From Hyphomonadaceae bacterium (lineage in GTDB: Bacteria; Pseudomonadota; Alphaproteobacteria; Caulobacterales; Aquidulcibacteraceae), in the NCBI GenBank assembly GCA_022843225.1, contig JALHOC010000005.1:1-64000 (forward strand): a DNA stretch of 64,000 bases, read 5' to 3'. The notes beneath the pieces were generated by a model. The model was not told where the DNA came from and did no database searches. It saw nothing but the letters and a program-made list of their open reading frames with translations. Below are positions 17,740 to 25,867 of this stretch, piece after piece (position 1 is the stretch's first letter; each line of letters opens with the position of its first letter). The translations under genes were made by a program, and so were the position numbers.

Positions 17740-17751
17740 TACGCATTGCGT
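17740..17751. promoter_or_regulatory. 12-base near-palindromic motif shared with 61720-61731
   Basis: The motif TACGCATTGCGT contains the palindrome ACGCA-T-TGCGT. Its reverse complement is identical to the 12 bases upstream of hsaD. It lies about 120 bases upstream of the kstD-like start and 155 bases before the first AsnC gene. I infer a possible operator of a shared regulator; two copies are thin evidence. Confidence 0.35.
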
Positions 17752-17806
17752 GGGACCGGCAGCACGTTTCCTGCGCGAAGTGACGGCCCCGGGTCTCGCC
17801 TGCTTG

Positions 17807-17825
17807 GGGCGCCTCGCCCTTTTTT
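17807..17825 (+). terminator. Possible intrinsic terminator or attenuator hairpin
   Basis: GGGCG-CCT-CGCCC forms a five-pair GC stem with a three-base loop and is followed by six T on the plus strand. It lies about 80 bases upstream of the first AsnC gene with no plus-strand gene before it for over 4 kb. It could therefore attenuate the AsnC transcript, stop stray transcription, or be chance. Confidence 0.4.
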
Positions 17826-17855
17826 AACGACAAGCCTGGACGACTGCGCCAGTGC

Positions 17856-17871
17856 GTGTTTCGAAAAACAC
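17856..17871. promoter_or_regulatory. Inverted repeat upstream of the AsnC pair
   Basis: GTGTTT-CGAA-AAACAC is a perfect inverted repeat of six-base arms around a self-complementary centre, so all 16 bases are symmetric. It ends 35 bases before the ATG of the first AsnC/Lrp gene. Lrp-family proteins commonly bind symmetric sites in their own promoters, so autoregulation is a reasonable inference. Confidence 0.4.
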
Positions 17872-17906
17872 TCCGGCCCAGGCGCGGGAAAGGTTCGGGT
17901 AAACGA

Positions 17907-18437
17907 ATGAGGCAGTCGGTAAAGAAGACGAAGCGCGCGCCGAAGACGCAGGCCCCGCCGGAGCGGCGCCGGCGCGCCGGCGCCGAGGAACTCGACCAGA
18001 TCGACGAACGCATCATTGCCGCGATGAGAGCCGATGGGCGCATCTCCAACCGCGATCTCGCCAAGATTGTCGGCGTGAACGAGGCCACCGTGCGCACCCG
18101 AGTGCGCAAGCTGGAGCAGAGCAAGACAATCCGGGTGGTCGCCCTGCGCGATTTGAAGGCTCTGGGCTTCGGGCACATGAGCGCTGTGGGCGTTCAGGTA
18201 AAAGGGCGCTCGGTGATCGAGGTGGGCGAGGACTTGGCGCGCATCCCTCAGGTCATGACTGTCAACGCCACCATCGGCGCCTATGATATCGAACTGCAAG
18301 TGGTGGCGCGCGACATCGAGGAGATGGCCCATTTGCTGACCGAGGAAGTGTCGAAAGTCCGTGGGGTCGCTCGCATCGCGCCGAGCCTTGCGCTGAAGGT
18401 GCTCAAGTACGAATCGCAATGGGCGCCGATCCCATGA
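17907..18437 (+). CDS. AsnC/Lrp-family transcriptional regulator, first of a pair
   Basis: A 176-residue AsnC/Lrp regulator. A basic N-terminal tail (about 28 residues, with RRRRRAG-like runs) precedes the winged helix ELDQIDERIIAAMRADGRIS and the recognition helix region VNEATVRTRVRKL. The C-terminal RAM ligand-binding domain runs from about residue 85 to 160. The start chosen is the ATG at 17907; the frame is also open from an ATG at 17856. Its stop overlaps the start of a second regulator in ATGA, so both should be made in equal amounts and may form hetero-oligomers. The likely ligand is a steroid or CoA intermediate (inference). Confidence 0.87.
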   Translation: MRQSVKKTKRAPKTQAPPERRRRAGAEELDQIDERIIAAMRADGRISNRDLAKIVGVNEATVRTRVRKLEQSKTIRVVALRDLKALGFGHMSAVGVQVKGRSVIEVGEDLARIPQVMTVNATIGAYDIELQVVARDIEEMAHLLTEEVSKVRGVARIAPSLALKVLKYESQWAPIP

Positions 18438-18904
18438 GTAAAGTTGAACTCGACGATTTGGATTTGAAGATCATCGAGCGCTTGGGCGAGGACGCCCGGG
18501 TCAGTAACCGAGAGATCGGCCGCGAGTTCGGGCTGACCGAGGGTACGATAAGAGCGCGGCTGCGGCGCTTGATTCAGACGAAAACCATTCAGGTTTCCGC
18601 CGTCACCAACATGGCGAGGTTGAAAAACCCCATGCTGGCTTATCTCTTCATCGAGGCCGATGAGGCTCACAATGTGGAGACGGTGGCGCGTGCCTTGGCC
18701 GATCTGCCGCAGATTAGTTTTGTGGCTACGCTGCTGGGCCGGAGCGACATCCTGGCGATGACGCTGGTTCAGGACGGAAACCAAGTCACGGACCTTCTGC
18801 ATCAGACCATCGACAAAATACCCGGTGTCCACCGGGTCACCTACAGCATTGGCCAGCACTTCATGAAACACGATTACCGCTGGTGCGTATTGACGGATGT
18901 GTAA
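18434..18904 (+). CDS. AsnC/Lrp-family transcriptional regulator, second of a pair
   Basis: A 156-residue regulator with an N-terminal winged helix (ELDDLDLKIIERLGEDARVS, then LTEGTIRARLRRL) and a RAM domain from about 65 to 145. The start is the ATG in the ATGA overlap with the preceding gene; an upstream in-frame start at 18419 would cut further into it. The two proteins share the DNA-binding layout, but the ligand domains are clearly different in sequence, so this is an old duplication or two recruited paralogues. It is followed by the old-yellow-enzyme homologue on the same strand. Confidence 0.9.
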   Translation: MSKVELDDLDLKIIERLGEDARVSNREIGREFGLTEGTIRARLRRLIQTKTIQVSAVTNMARLKNPMLAYLFIEADEAHNVETVARALADLPQISFVATLLGRSDILAMTLVQDGNQVTDLLHQTIDKIPGVHRVTYSIGQHFMKHDYRWCVLTDV

Positions 18905-19026
18905 CGGCGCTTGGCGCAAAATGAACGAAATCGGCTTCGAACCTACGCGGATGCGTATGGATTTAACGACCGGACCGTGCATCATGCGCGCTACGGTCGC
19001 GAAGGGCGGCCTCGTCCGGAGGTGCC

Positions 19027-20253
19027 GTGATCGCAGGACTAGCCACCGCTTTTAGTCCGATCACAATCGGCCCGCTCACGCTGCGCAATCGCTTCATCAA
19101 ATCGGCGACCAATGAGGGTGCGGCCCCCGGCGGCGTGCCAAGCAAGATGCTGTTGCGCCATCACGAGCGCGTCGCCGAAGGCGGGGCGGGCATGACGACT
19201 GTCGCCTATTGCGCGGTTAGCCCAGACGGCAAGACCTTTCTTGATCAGGTCGAAATGACGCGAGATAACTTGCCGCATCTGCGCGCAGTCACTGACGCGG
19301 CGCATCGGCATGGGGCGGCGATCTCAGCCCAAATAACGCACGGCGGCTGCTTCACCTTCCTCCCTCAGCTCTCTACCGGCTCGCCGCTCAGCGCCTCTGG
19401 CGGCTTCAACAAGGTCGGGGTGATGAGCGGGCGGTTCTTCAAACGCGCCATGAGCCGCGCCGACATGGAGGCGCGGATCGGTGAGTTCCGCGAGGCGGCG
19501 CTGCTGGCGCGCGAGGCGGGTTTCGACGCCGTCGAGATTCATATGGGACATGGCTATTTGCTAAGCCAATTTATCTCGCCTGCTTACAACAAGCGCCGCG
19601 ACGCCTATGGCGGCGACGCTGCCGCGCGGGCAAAGTTTCCGGCGGAAGTGCTGCGCGCGGTTCTGGACGCGGTCGGCGATAAGCTAGCGGTTCTGTGCAA
19701 GATAGGAGTCGTGGAGGGTTTCAGGGGCGGGGGCACGGCGGAGGACGCAGCGCATGTGGCGCGCGTGCTTGAACGCGAAGGTGCGCACATGCTGGTGCTA
19801 AGTGGGGGTATGAACGTTGAGTCCACATGGCAATTGTTCGGCAGCGCGATGCCGAACGAGGCGCGTACGCAGGCCGCCAGCGGTCTCATGCGCATCGCCA
19901 CGGCGCTGCAGAAGCAAAGCGAGCCGCCGATCAAGTTCCACGAGATGTATTTCCTAGAACACTCGCGCAAAGTACGTGCGGCGGTGAAGACGCCGTTGGC
20001 GTTCCTAGGCGGGGTGAAATCCGCCGATAGCGTGGCCAAAGCCTTGGATGAAGGCTTTGAGGCGGTGGTGCTAGCGCGGGCGCTGTTGTTCGATCCGAAT
20101 TTCGTGCGCGACCTGGCCTCTGGCGCGCAAACCAATTCTGGTTGCATCACCTGCAATCGCTGTGTGGTGACGATCTACCATCCTTCGGGCACGCATTGTC
20201 CGATTCAACCCTTGCCCGATCCGTCGCTCAATGCGACGCCCGCAGCTGCTTAA
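19027..20253 (+). CDS. Old-yellow-enzyme family NADH:flavin oxidoreductase
   Basis: A 408-residue FMN barrel protein, starting at GTG 19027 behind CGGAGG. Family marks are ITHGGCFTFLP, the segment GFDAVEIHMGHGYLLSQFISP (about residues 167-187) and RRDAYGGDAAARAKF. The C-terminal end carries a four-Cys motif, CITCNRC, then 11 residues, then Cys. This resembles the iron-sulfur motif of 2,4-dienoyl-CoA reductases (normally C-x2-C-x3-C) but with one spacing shortened. The FAD/NADPH domains of those larger enzymes are absent. It may reduce an enone or dienone steroid or a dienoyl-CoA. Confidence 0.9.
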   Translation: MIAGLATAFSPITIGPLTLRNRFIKSATNEGAAPGGVPSKMLLRHHERVAEGGAGMTTVAYCAVSPDGKTFLDQVEMTRDNLPHLRAVTDAAHRHGAAISAQITHGGCFTFLPQLSTGSPLSASGGFNKVGVMSGRFFKRAMSRADMEARIGEFREAALLAREAGFDAVEIHMGHGYLLSQFISPAYNKRRDAYGGDAAARAKFPAEVLRAVLDAVGDKLAVLCKIGVVEGFRGGGTAEDAAHVARVLEREGAHMLVLSGGMNVESTWQLFGSAMPNEARTQAASGLMRIATALQKQSEPPIKFHEMYFLEHSRKVRAAVKTPLAFLGGVKSADSVAKALDEGFEAVVLARALLFDPNFVRDLASGAQTNSGCITCNRCVVTIYHPSGTHCPIQPLPDPSLNATPAAA

Positions 20254-20263
20254 GGAGACAATG

Positions 20264-20743
20264 ATGAGTGCTTTGAGCCTGGAAGATCGGGTCGCGCGGC
20301 TTGAGGCGGAGGCCGATATCCGCAGGTTGAAGGCGCGTTATCTCAATGCGTGCGACCGCAAGGACGCTGAGACGATGCGCGAATGCTTCATTCCGGAAGC
20401 GCGCATCGAATTTCCTCCGATCGGGACTTTCGATGGGCGGGATGGGCTCATCGATATCTTCACTCAATTTGCGATCAATACGCCGATCGTGGACTCGCAC
20501 CAGGGTCACAACGCTGAAATCACCGTGATCGACGCAGACAATGCCGAGGCGCGCTGGCATCTGGCCTACACCATGTACGACCCGCGCAATGGCGGTTTCA
20601 GGCTGCTAAGCACATTCTACTTCGACCGCTACGTTCGCACGCAAGCGGGCTGGCGCATTTCGTTCTCGCGCTCAGAGCCGCGCGCCATCGTTGACGGAAA
20701 ACTCGAGGGCGGTTCGCTCCAAGCGGCCTGGGTGTCGACCTGA
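20264..20743 (+). CDS. SnoaL-like (NTF2-fold) protein
   Basis: A 159-residue protein of the SnoaL-like cone fold. The N-terminal helix pattern DIRRLKARYLNACDRKDAE, then FIPEARIEF, is typical, and the C-terminal sheet contains GWRISFSR. The start chosen is the second of two adjacent ATGs, six bases after AAGGAG. It follows the old-yellow-enzyme homologue by about ten bases. Members include steroid isomerases and dehydratases, but the catalytic Tyr/Asp/Asp set of ketosteroid isomerase is not evident here. I therefore leave the function open. Confidence 0.85.
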   Translation: MSALSLEDRVARLEAEADIRRLKARYLNACDRKDAETMRECFIPEARIEFPPIGTFDGRDGLIDIFTQFAINTPIVDSHQGHNAEITVIDADNAEARWHLAYTMYDPRNGGFRLLSTFYFDRYVRTQAGWRISFSRSEPRAIVDGKLEGGSLQAAWVST

Positions 20744-20744
20744 A

Positions 20745-21527
20745 CTACGCGCGCTGGCTGGACACTGACAGCACTTCGCCGGTCATGTAGCTGGAGAGGT
20801 CACTCGCTAGAAACACGATCACGTTGGCGACTTCCCAAACCTCAGCGGGGCGCCCGAACGCTTCCCGCGAGACGAGGTCGCGCAGCGTATCCTCAGGCGT
20901 CACCTTCGCGAGGAAGGGGTGCATCGCCAGCGAGGGCGCTACCGCATTGACACGTACGCCATGCGCCGCCGCTTCGATGCCCGCGCATCGCGTAAATGCC
21001 ATTACGCCGGCCTTCGCTGCTGCATAGTGCGCCTGTTCGGCCTGTGCCCTCCAGCCCAGCACCGAGGCGTTGTTGACGACCACGCCTGAGCCATTTTTGT
21101 ACATCAAAGGCAGAAATGCCCGGCACATGCGGAAAACACTGGTGAGTGTGACGTCAAGCACCTGGCTCCATTGTGTGTCCGTCATGTCTACAATTGTTGC
21201 AGAGCCGCCCAGGCCCGCATTGTTGATAAGGATGTCGGGCGCGCCGAACGCCTCAACCGCCGCAGTTTTCAGCGCTTGTACATCCTGTTCGCTCGTGACG
21301 TTGCAAAGCCGGGTGAGCGGGCGCACGCCGGTTTCTTGCTCCAGCCGGTCGGCGGCATCGGCCAGTCGGCGCTCGTGGATGTCGCTGATCAGGAGGCGTG
21401 CGCCTTCTTCTATCGCGCGTTTAGCGGTGGCAAAGCCGATGCCAGCGCCTGCCGCAGCGGTGATCACGGCGGACTTGCCGGCGAGCAGATTTCGCGGCGT
21501 GGGATAGGGCGGGATTTCTGGCATCAT
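20745..21527 (-). CDS. ipdF: IpdF-like SDR-family reductase
   Basis: A 260-residue SDR. The start chosen is the ATG giving MMPEIPPYPT; a TTG 33 bases upstream also keeps the frame. The cofactor segment is the unusual TAAAGAGIGFATAK instead of TGxxxGIG, a pattern I associate with IpdF (Rv3559c-type), the reductase acting on 5-hydroxy-indane-carboxyl-CoA after HIP activation. The active-site tetrad is normal: NNAG, NNASVLGW and YAAAKAG. It is a single minus-strand gene, convergent with the SnoaL gene and divergent from the amidohydrolase operon. IpdF fits the C/D-ring pathway encoded at 41255-53517. Confidence 0.75.
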   Translation of the reverse strand: MMPEIPPYPTPRNLLAGKSAVITAAAGAGIGFATAKRAIEEGARLLISDIHERRLADAADRLEQETGVRPLTRLCNVTSEQDVQALKTAAVEAFGAPDILINNAGLGGSATIVDMTDTQWSQVLDVTLTSVFRMCRAFLPLMYKNGSGVVVNNASVLGWRAQAEQAHYAAAKAGVMAFTRCAGIEAAAHGVRVNAVAPSLAMHPFLAKVTPEDTLRDLVSREAFGRPAEVWEVANVIVFLASDLSSYMTGEVLSVSSQRA

Positions 21528-21729
21528 GGCAACGTATAGCGGCGAAGAAGTCCCTGCCAAGCTCCAGCTTTCGTGAAGCAGCGGCGGCCTTGGCTGCGCA
21601 AACCGATAAAATATGGATGAGGGACGTTCACTTCTCTCTTGTGCCGACGCCGACGCCGGGTCAAACTACGGTCGAACACGATGTAAAGGCGGCTCGTCCG
21701 CCAGCGAGCAGAAGCATTTGTCATGGCGA

Positions 21730-21750
21730 CCTAGACCATGGCGGTCTAGG
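21730..21750. promoter_or_regulatory. Inverted repeat upstream of the amidohydrolase operon
   Basis: CCTAGACC-ATGGC-GGTCTAGG has perfect eight-base arms around a five-base centre. It lies 42 bases before the amidohydrolase ATG, in the 264-base divergent region shared with the ipdF-like gene. No T-run follows it, so an operator is more likely than a terminator. The binding protein is unknown. Confidence 0.45.
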
Positions 21751-21791
21751 GGGCGCGTCAGACGCCCATGGCCAAGCAACGGAGGAAGACG

Positions 21792-22895
21792 ATGAGCGCT
21801 GAATCCATCGAACGCGAGCCGCTGATTTCCGTCGATTCACACGTCCACTTTACCGACGATTGGGTCAAGGCGCGCTTGCCCACTGACCTGCGACCGCGTT
21901 GGGACGAGGCCGTCGCCAAGAACGCCGTTTATGAGGCGGAAGTGCTACGCCAGGGCGCGCCGCAATTGGCGATGGAGGATTTCGTTGACCTCGAAGCCGC
22001 GCAAGATCCTGGCCATTTCGAGCCCCACGCCAAGTTGGCGGCGATGGACCGCGACGGCGTCATCGCGGAAGTGATCTTCCCAGAAGTGGGCGGCGCCAAG
22101 CTCTGCACGCCGACGCTGTTGGGTGACGATTGGAAGGAAATTTTACGCGGGTACAACAACGCGATGGGCGATTTTGCGTCGGTCTCGCCGGAGCGTTTGC
22201 TGACAGCATACCAAGTGCCGCTGTTCGATATTCCTTTCGCGGTAGAAGAAGTGAAACGGATCGCCGATCGGGGCGGGCGTGTCGCGCAAGTTCCGATCTT
22301 CCCGCACGATCATGGGCTGCCTGACGTCCATGATCCGATTTATGCCCCACTCTGGAAGACGTTTGAAGAAACCGGCATCACGGTGCTCAACCATTTGGAT
22401 GTGACCAAGTCGCTCTGGGGAATTTTCCGTCGCGATCCGACGCCGCAAAAAGGCATCTTTACCGCCATGCCGGCGAGCGCCACCGCCGAAGCAATCGCGT
22501 TCTGGATCTTGACTGGCACCCTTGAGCGTCACCCTAAGCTCAATGTGATCTTCGTCGAACCCGGTTTGGGCTGGTTGCCCTGGTTCTTCGAATTGATGGA
22601 TCTGCGCATGCACCAGCACTACAGCTTTCCGGGCGTGAAGAAGTTGCCCAGCGAATATTTCAAGTCGCAGATGGGTGCGACCTTCATGGACGAACCGAGC
22701 GGGCTGGCGGCTTGCTACAAGGCTTTTGGCGCAGACTGCCTTTACTGGTCGACTGACTTTCCTCACCCCGCGACCTGCTGGCCGAATTCGCAAGCGCAAG
22801 TGAAGTCGCAATTCGCCAAAGCTGGGATTCCGGACGTCGACAAGCGCAAGATTGTGCATGACAACGCTCTGCGCGTTTTCGGGCTGAAGAAATAA
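21792..22895 (+). CDS. Amidohydrolase family 2 protein
   Basis: A 367-residue metal-dependent barrel hydrolase of the amidohydrolase-2 (ACMS decarboxylase-like) family. The N-terminal metal motif is DSHVHF, the barrel continues with HLDVTKSLWGIF, and the C-terminal catalytic Asp is probably in WSTDFPHP. The start chosen is the ATG at 21792 with GGAGGAAG five bases upstream. Family members hydrolyse or decarboxylate cyclic acids; in this operon a ring opening or decarboxylation of a steroid-derived acid is possible but unproven. It heads a six-gene plus-strand operon. Confidence 0.9.
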   Translation: MSAESIEREPLISVDSHVHFTDDWVKARLPTDLRPRWDEAVAKNAVYEAEVLRQGAPQLAMEDFVDLEAAQDPGHFEPHAKLAAMDRDGVIAEVIFPEVGGAKLCTPTLLGDDWKEILRGYNNAMGDFASVSPERLLTAYQVPLFDIPFAVEEVKRIADRGGRVAQVPIFPHDHGLPDVHDPIYAPLWKTFEETGITVLNHLDVTKSLWGIFRRDPTPQKGIFTAMPASATAEAIAFWILTGTLERHPKLNVIFVEPGLGWLPWFFELMDLRMHQHYSFPGVKKLPSEYFKSQMGATFMDEPSGLAACYKAFGADCLYWSTDFPHPATCWPNSQAQVKSQFAKAGIPDVDKRKIVHDNALRVFGLKK

Positions 22896-22918
22896 CTCAG
22901 ACGGTTGTGGAGATCGCA

Positions 22919-25423
22919 ATGGGGGGTGTCCTCGAAGGCGTGCGCGTTCTCGATCTGTCGTGGGGCGTCGCTGGCCCGATGACGGCGATGCTCATGGCTG
23001 ATCAGGGCGCTGATGTAGTCAAGATCGAGCCGCCGGGCGGCGATCCGTTCCGCGGGCAGCTTGGCTACAAGGTCTGGCAGCGCGGCAAACGCAGCGCCGT
23101 GCTTGACCTGAAGGCTGAAGCGGACCGTGCGGCGCTGCACGCGCTCGCGCGCAACGCCGATGTGTTGATCGAGTCTTACGCGCCGGGCGTAGCCGAGCGA
23201 CTGGGCGTCGATTACAATACGTTGTCGGCGATCAACCCGCGCCTGATCGTCGTTTCCATCACCGCTTACGGCCGCGACAATCCCTTGTCGGATCGCCCTG
23301 GCTATGACGCATTGGTTGCCGCGCGCGTTGGATTGCATTGGGAACAGCGTGGTTGGCCAGAAGGCGCAATCAACCACATGGCCGGTCGGCCCGATCCGTT
23401 CCCGGACATCGAGATCAATTATGATTGGGTGCAAGGCCCGCCACGCGAAGGGCCGGTCTTCCCCGCATCGCACTGGCCAAGCCTGGGGGCGTTCTTCGCT
23501 GCTTCAGTGGGCGTCTCCGCAGCGCTGCGCGCTCGTGAAGTTACCGGCCGCGGCCAATGGGTCGAAACGAGCTTGCTGCAGGGCGCGTTGGCGTGCTCGG
23601 CGGGCGCGTGGCAGCGTGTGAGCAATCCTGACGCCGAAGGTTTCGACACTTGGATTCTAGGTTCGAAATCGCCGAAGGGGCATTTCGAATGCGCTGATGG
23701 CCGTTGGGTGCATAATTGGGTGCCCAATCCGCGCTTCATCCTTCAGGCAAGCCAGGGCGCTACTTTGAACGCGACGCCCGATCTCACCGTACAGAACGAT
23801 CCCGATCGCTTTGGCATCGGGCCCGAAGAATTGCTGGTGATGATGCACTACCAGCCGATCCTTGCCGAGGCGGTGAAGAAGTTTGCGGCCAAGGAATGGG
23901 TAGAGGCCTCGGCGGTTGCCGAGATGACGATGCAGGACGTGCGGCCGCCCGAGGAGGCGCTCACGGACCCATTGTTCATGAAGGACGGTTGCGTCGTTGA
24001 AATCGAAGATCCCGACCTTGGACCGTTGCGGCAAGTTGGCGTGACTTATCGCCTGTCAAAAACCAAGTTCAAGCCAATGCGTCCGGCCCCGCGCGTGGGC
24101 GAGCATACGGAGGCCGTCAAGGCTGAAGCGGCAAGGGCCGTGTCAAAAGAGCCCGCGTCGAAGGCAGGGCGCTCGCTGAAAGCGCCTCTTGAAGGCGTGC
24201 GCGTGATTGATCTTGGCCTTGCGATAGCGGGGCCGTACGGCGCGCAAATCTTGGGCGACATGGGCGCGGAAGTGATCAAGATCAACGCGCTCTACGACGT
24301 CTATTGGCACCGCACGCATATCGCTTATTGCGCCAATCGCGGCAAACGTTCGATCGCGCTGAACCTCAAAGACCCTGCGGCGATGCAAGTGTTGCTGGAT
24401 TTGGTGAAGACGGCCGACGTCGTCCACCATAACATGCGTTACGACGCCGCCGAGAGGCTGAAGATTGATTATGAGAGCCTCAAGGCGATCAATCCGAAGC
24501 TGATCTATTGCCACACCCGCGGATTTGAGACCGGCGAGCGCGAAGGCCTGCCGGGCAATGACCAAACGGGCGGTTGCTTGGCGGGCGTGCAATACGAGGA
24601 CGGTGGAATGGCCGATGGCGGCAAGCCGCTCTGGTCGTTCTCGTCATTGGGAGACACCGGAAACGGTTTCCTATCGGCTGTCGGCGTGATTCAGGCGCTG
24701 TATCATCGCGATCGCACGGGCGAGGGCCAGTTCGTGGACACCTCGATTGTCAACGCCCACCTGCTCAACACCTCGTACGCGGTGGCGCGGCCCGATGGCT
24801 CAGGCTTCGCGCGCCCGCGCGTCGATCGGATGAATTACGGCTTCAACGCCGGTTGCAGATTGTACAAAACGGCCGACGACTGGATATGCATCGTCGCCGC
24901 GACCGAGGCCGAGTGGGACGCGTTGTTCGTTGCGCTCGGCGCGCCAGAACTTGCGGCTGAATTCCCAACAGCTGATGCGCGCGCCCAAAATGACAAGAGG
25001 CTTGCATCCAAGATCGAGGCGGTCATGGCCGGGCGGCCGGCGGCGCTATGGATGGCGGCGTTTGACGCCGGCGGCGTGCCCGCCGAAATTTCCTCAGCCA
25101 CGTTCTCGCAGGAACTCTATCAGAATGAAGAATTCCTGCGCCGGAAGTGGATCACGCGCTCCGCGCACGCAATGGTAGGCACGCTCGAGCAACCGGGCCT
25201 TGCCGTCGATTTTTCGGATACACCGGGAACCATTCAGTGCCCGCCGCTCATCGTGGGTGACCAGACTGAAGCCATCCTTCGCGAACTCGGCCGCAGCGAC
25301 GAGGAGATCGACGCGCTTATCGGGAAGCGTGCGGTGGCGGTTTATCCCCCACGCGCAGGGCAGGCCGAGATGAAAAGCCCTTGGGATTCCGGGCCCGCGA
25401 AAATCAAAGCGAAAGACGAGTGA
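22919..25423 (+). CDS. Fused double family III (CaiB/BaiF) CoA-transferase
   Basis: An 834-residue protein made of two consecutive CaiB/BaiF domains, about 1-395 and 415-834; single-domain members are about 400 residues. Each half begins with the family N terminus (LEGVRVLDLSWGVAGP and LEGVRVIDLGLAIAGP). The second half keeps the catalytic Asp in SLGDTGNGF at about residue 579. In the first half the aligned segment is WPSLGAFF with Ser at about 188, so the first copy may be inactive or changed. The start chosen is the ATG after GGAG rather than the GTG at 22907. It probably moves CoA between organic acids. The stop overlaps the next gene in TGATG. Confidence 0.9.
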   Translation: MGGVLEGVRVLDLSWGVAGPMTAMLMADQGADVVKIEPPGGDPFRGQLGYKVWQRGKRSAVLDLKAEADRAALHALARNADVLIESYAPGVAERLGVDYNTLSAINPRLIVVSITAYGRDNPLSDRPGYDALVAARVGLHWEQRGWPEGAINHMAGRPDPFPDIEINYDWVQGPPREGPVFPASHWPSLGAFFAASVGVSAALRAREVTGRGQWVETSLLQGALACSAGAWQRVSNPDAEGFDTWILGSKSPKGHFECADGRWVHNWVPNPRFILQASQGATLNATPDLTVQNDPDRFGIGPEELLVMMHYQPILAEAVKKFAAKEWVEASAVAEMTMQDVRPPEEALTDPLFMKDGCVVEIEDPDLGPLRQVGVTYRLSKTKFKPMRPAPRVGEHTEAVKAEAARAVSKEPASKAGRSLKAPLEGVRVIDLGLAIAGPYGAQILGDMGAEVIKINALYDVYWHRTHIAYCANRGKRSIALNLKDPAAMQVLLDLVKTADVVHHNMRYDAAERLKIDYESLKAINPKLIYCHTRGFETGEREGLPGNDQTGGCLAGVQYEDGGMADGGKPLWSFSSLGDTGNGFLSAVGVIQALYHRDRTGEGQFVDTSIVNAHLLNTSYAVARPDGSGFARPRVDRMNYGFNAGCRLYKTADDWICIVAATEAEWDALFVALGAPELAAEFPTADARAQNDKRLASKIEAVMAGRPAALWMAAFDAGGVPAEISSATFSQELYQNEEFLRRKWITRSAHAMVGTLEQPGLAVDFSDTPGTIQCPPLIVGDQTEAILRELGRSDEEIDALIGKRAVAVYPPRAGQAEMKSPWDSGPAKIKAKDE

Positions 25424-25866
25424 TGGCGGACGATGCAAGTCTTCGGGGCGGCGTTGCAACGCGGCCAGACCCGATTGTCACGGTAGATTCCAGCGCATTC
25501 TGGGCTGGCGCGGATCGCGGAGAACTGATCATCCAGCAATGCGGCGATTGCACCACGTTCTATCACCCGCCGCGGCCGATGTGCCCGAAGTGCCATACGA
25601 CAGCGATGCGGCCAGTGAAGGCAAACGGGCGGGGCACGATATACTCGTATTGCATTCCTATTCATCCTCCATCCTTTGGCTTCGCGGCGCCGCCAATCGT
25701 TGCGCTGATCGATCTTGAGGAAGGGGTACGCATCGTCTCGAACGTTGTGGGGATCGAGTATGAGAAAGTGACCAACGGACTCAAGGTGGAAGTTGAGTTC
25801 GAACCCACCGAAGGCGGCCATCAAGTCCCTGTCTTTCGTGTGACCACAAAAAAGAAGGCGCGCTGA
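25423..25866 (+). CDS. DUF35 zinc-ribbon/OB-fold protein, aldolase partner
   Basis: A 147-residue DUF35 protein. A rubredoxin-like zinc ribbon with two CxxC pairs (CGDC and CPKC, 11 residues apart) lies at about 40-57 and is followed by an OB-fold (GTIYSYCIPIHPPSF onward). Known DUF35 partners of thiolase-like proteins, such as the ChsH2 DUF35 domain with Ltp2, channel acyl-CoA and are needed for retro-aldol activity. It starts within the stop of the CoA-transferase and ends one base before the thiolase-like gene, a very tight translational linkage. Confidence 0.9.
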   Translation: MADDASLRGGVATRPDPIVTVDSSAFWAGADRGELIIQQCGDCTTFYHPPRPMCPKCHTTAMRPVKANGRGTIYSYCIPIHPPSFGFAAPPIVALIDLEEGVRIVSNVVGIEYEKVTNGLKVEVEFEPTEGGHQVPVFRVTTKKKAR

Positions 25867-25867
25867 C

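Noticed and set aside
20231-20263. An upstream start for the SnoaL gene
   Set aside because: The AAGGAG ribosome site lies downstream of it, directly before the ATG pair at 20261-20264.
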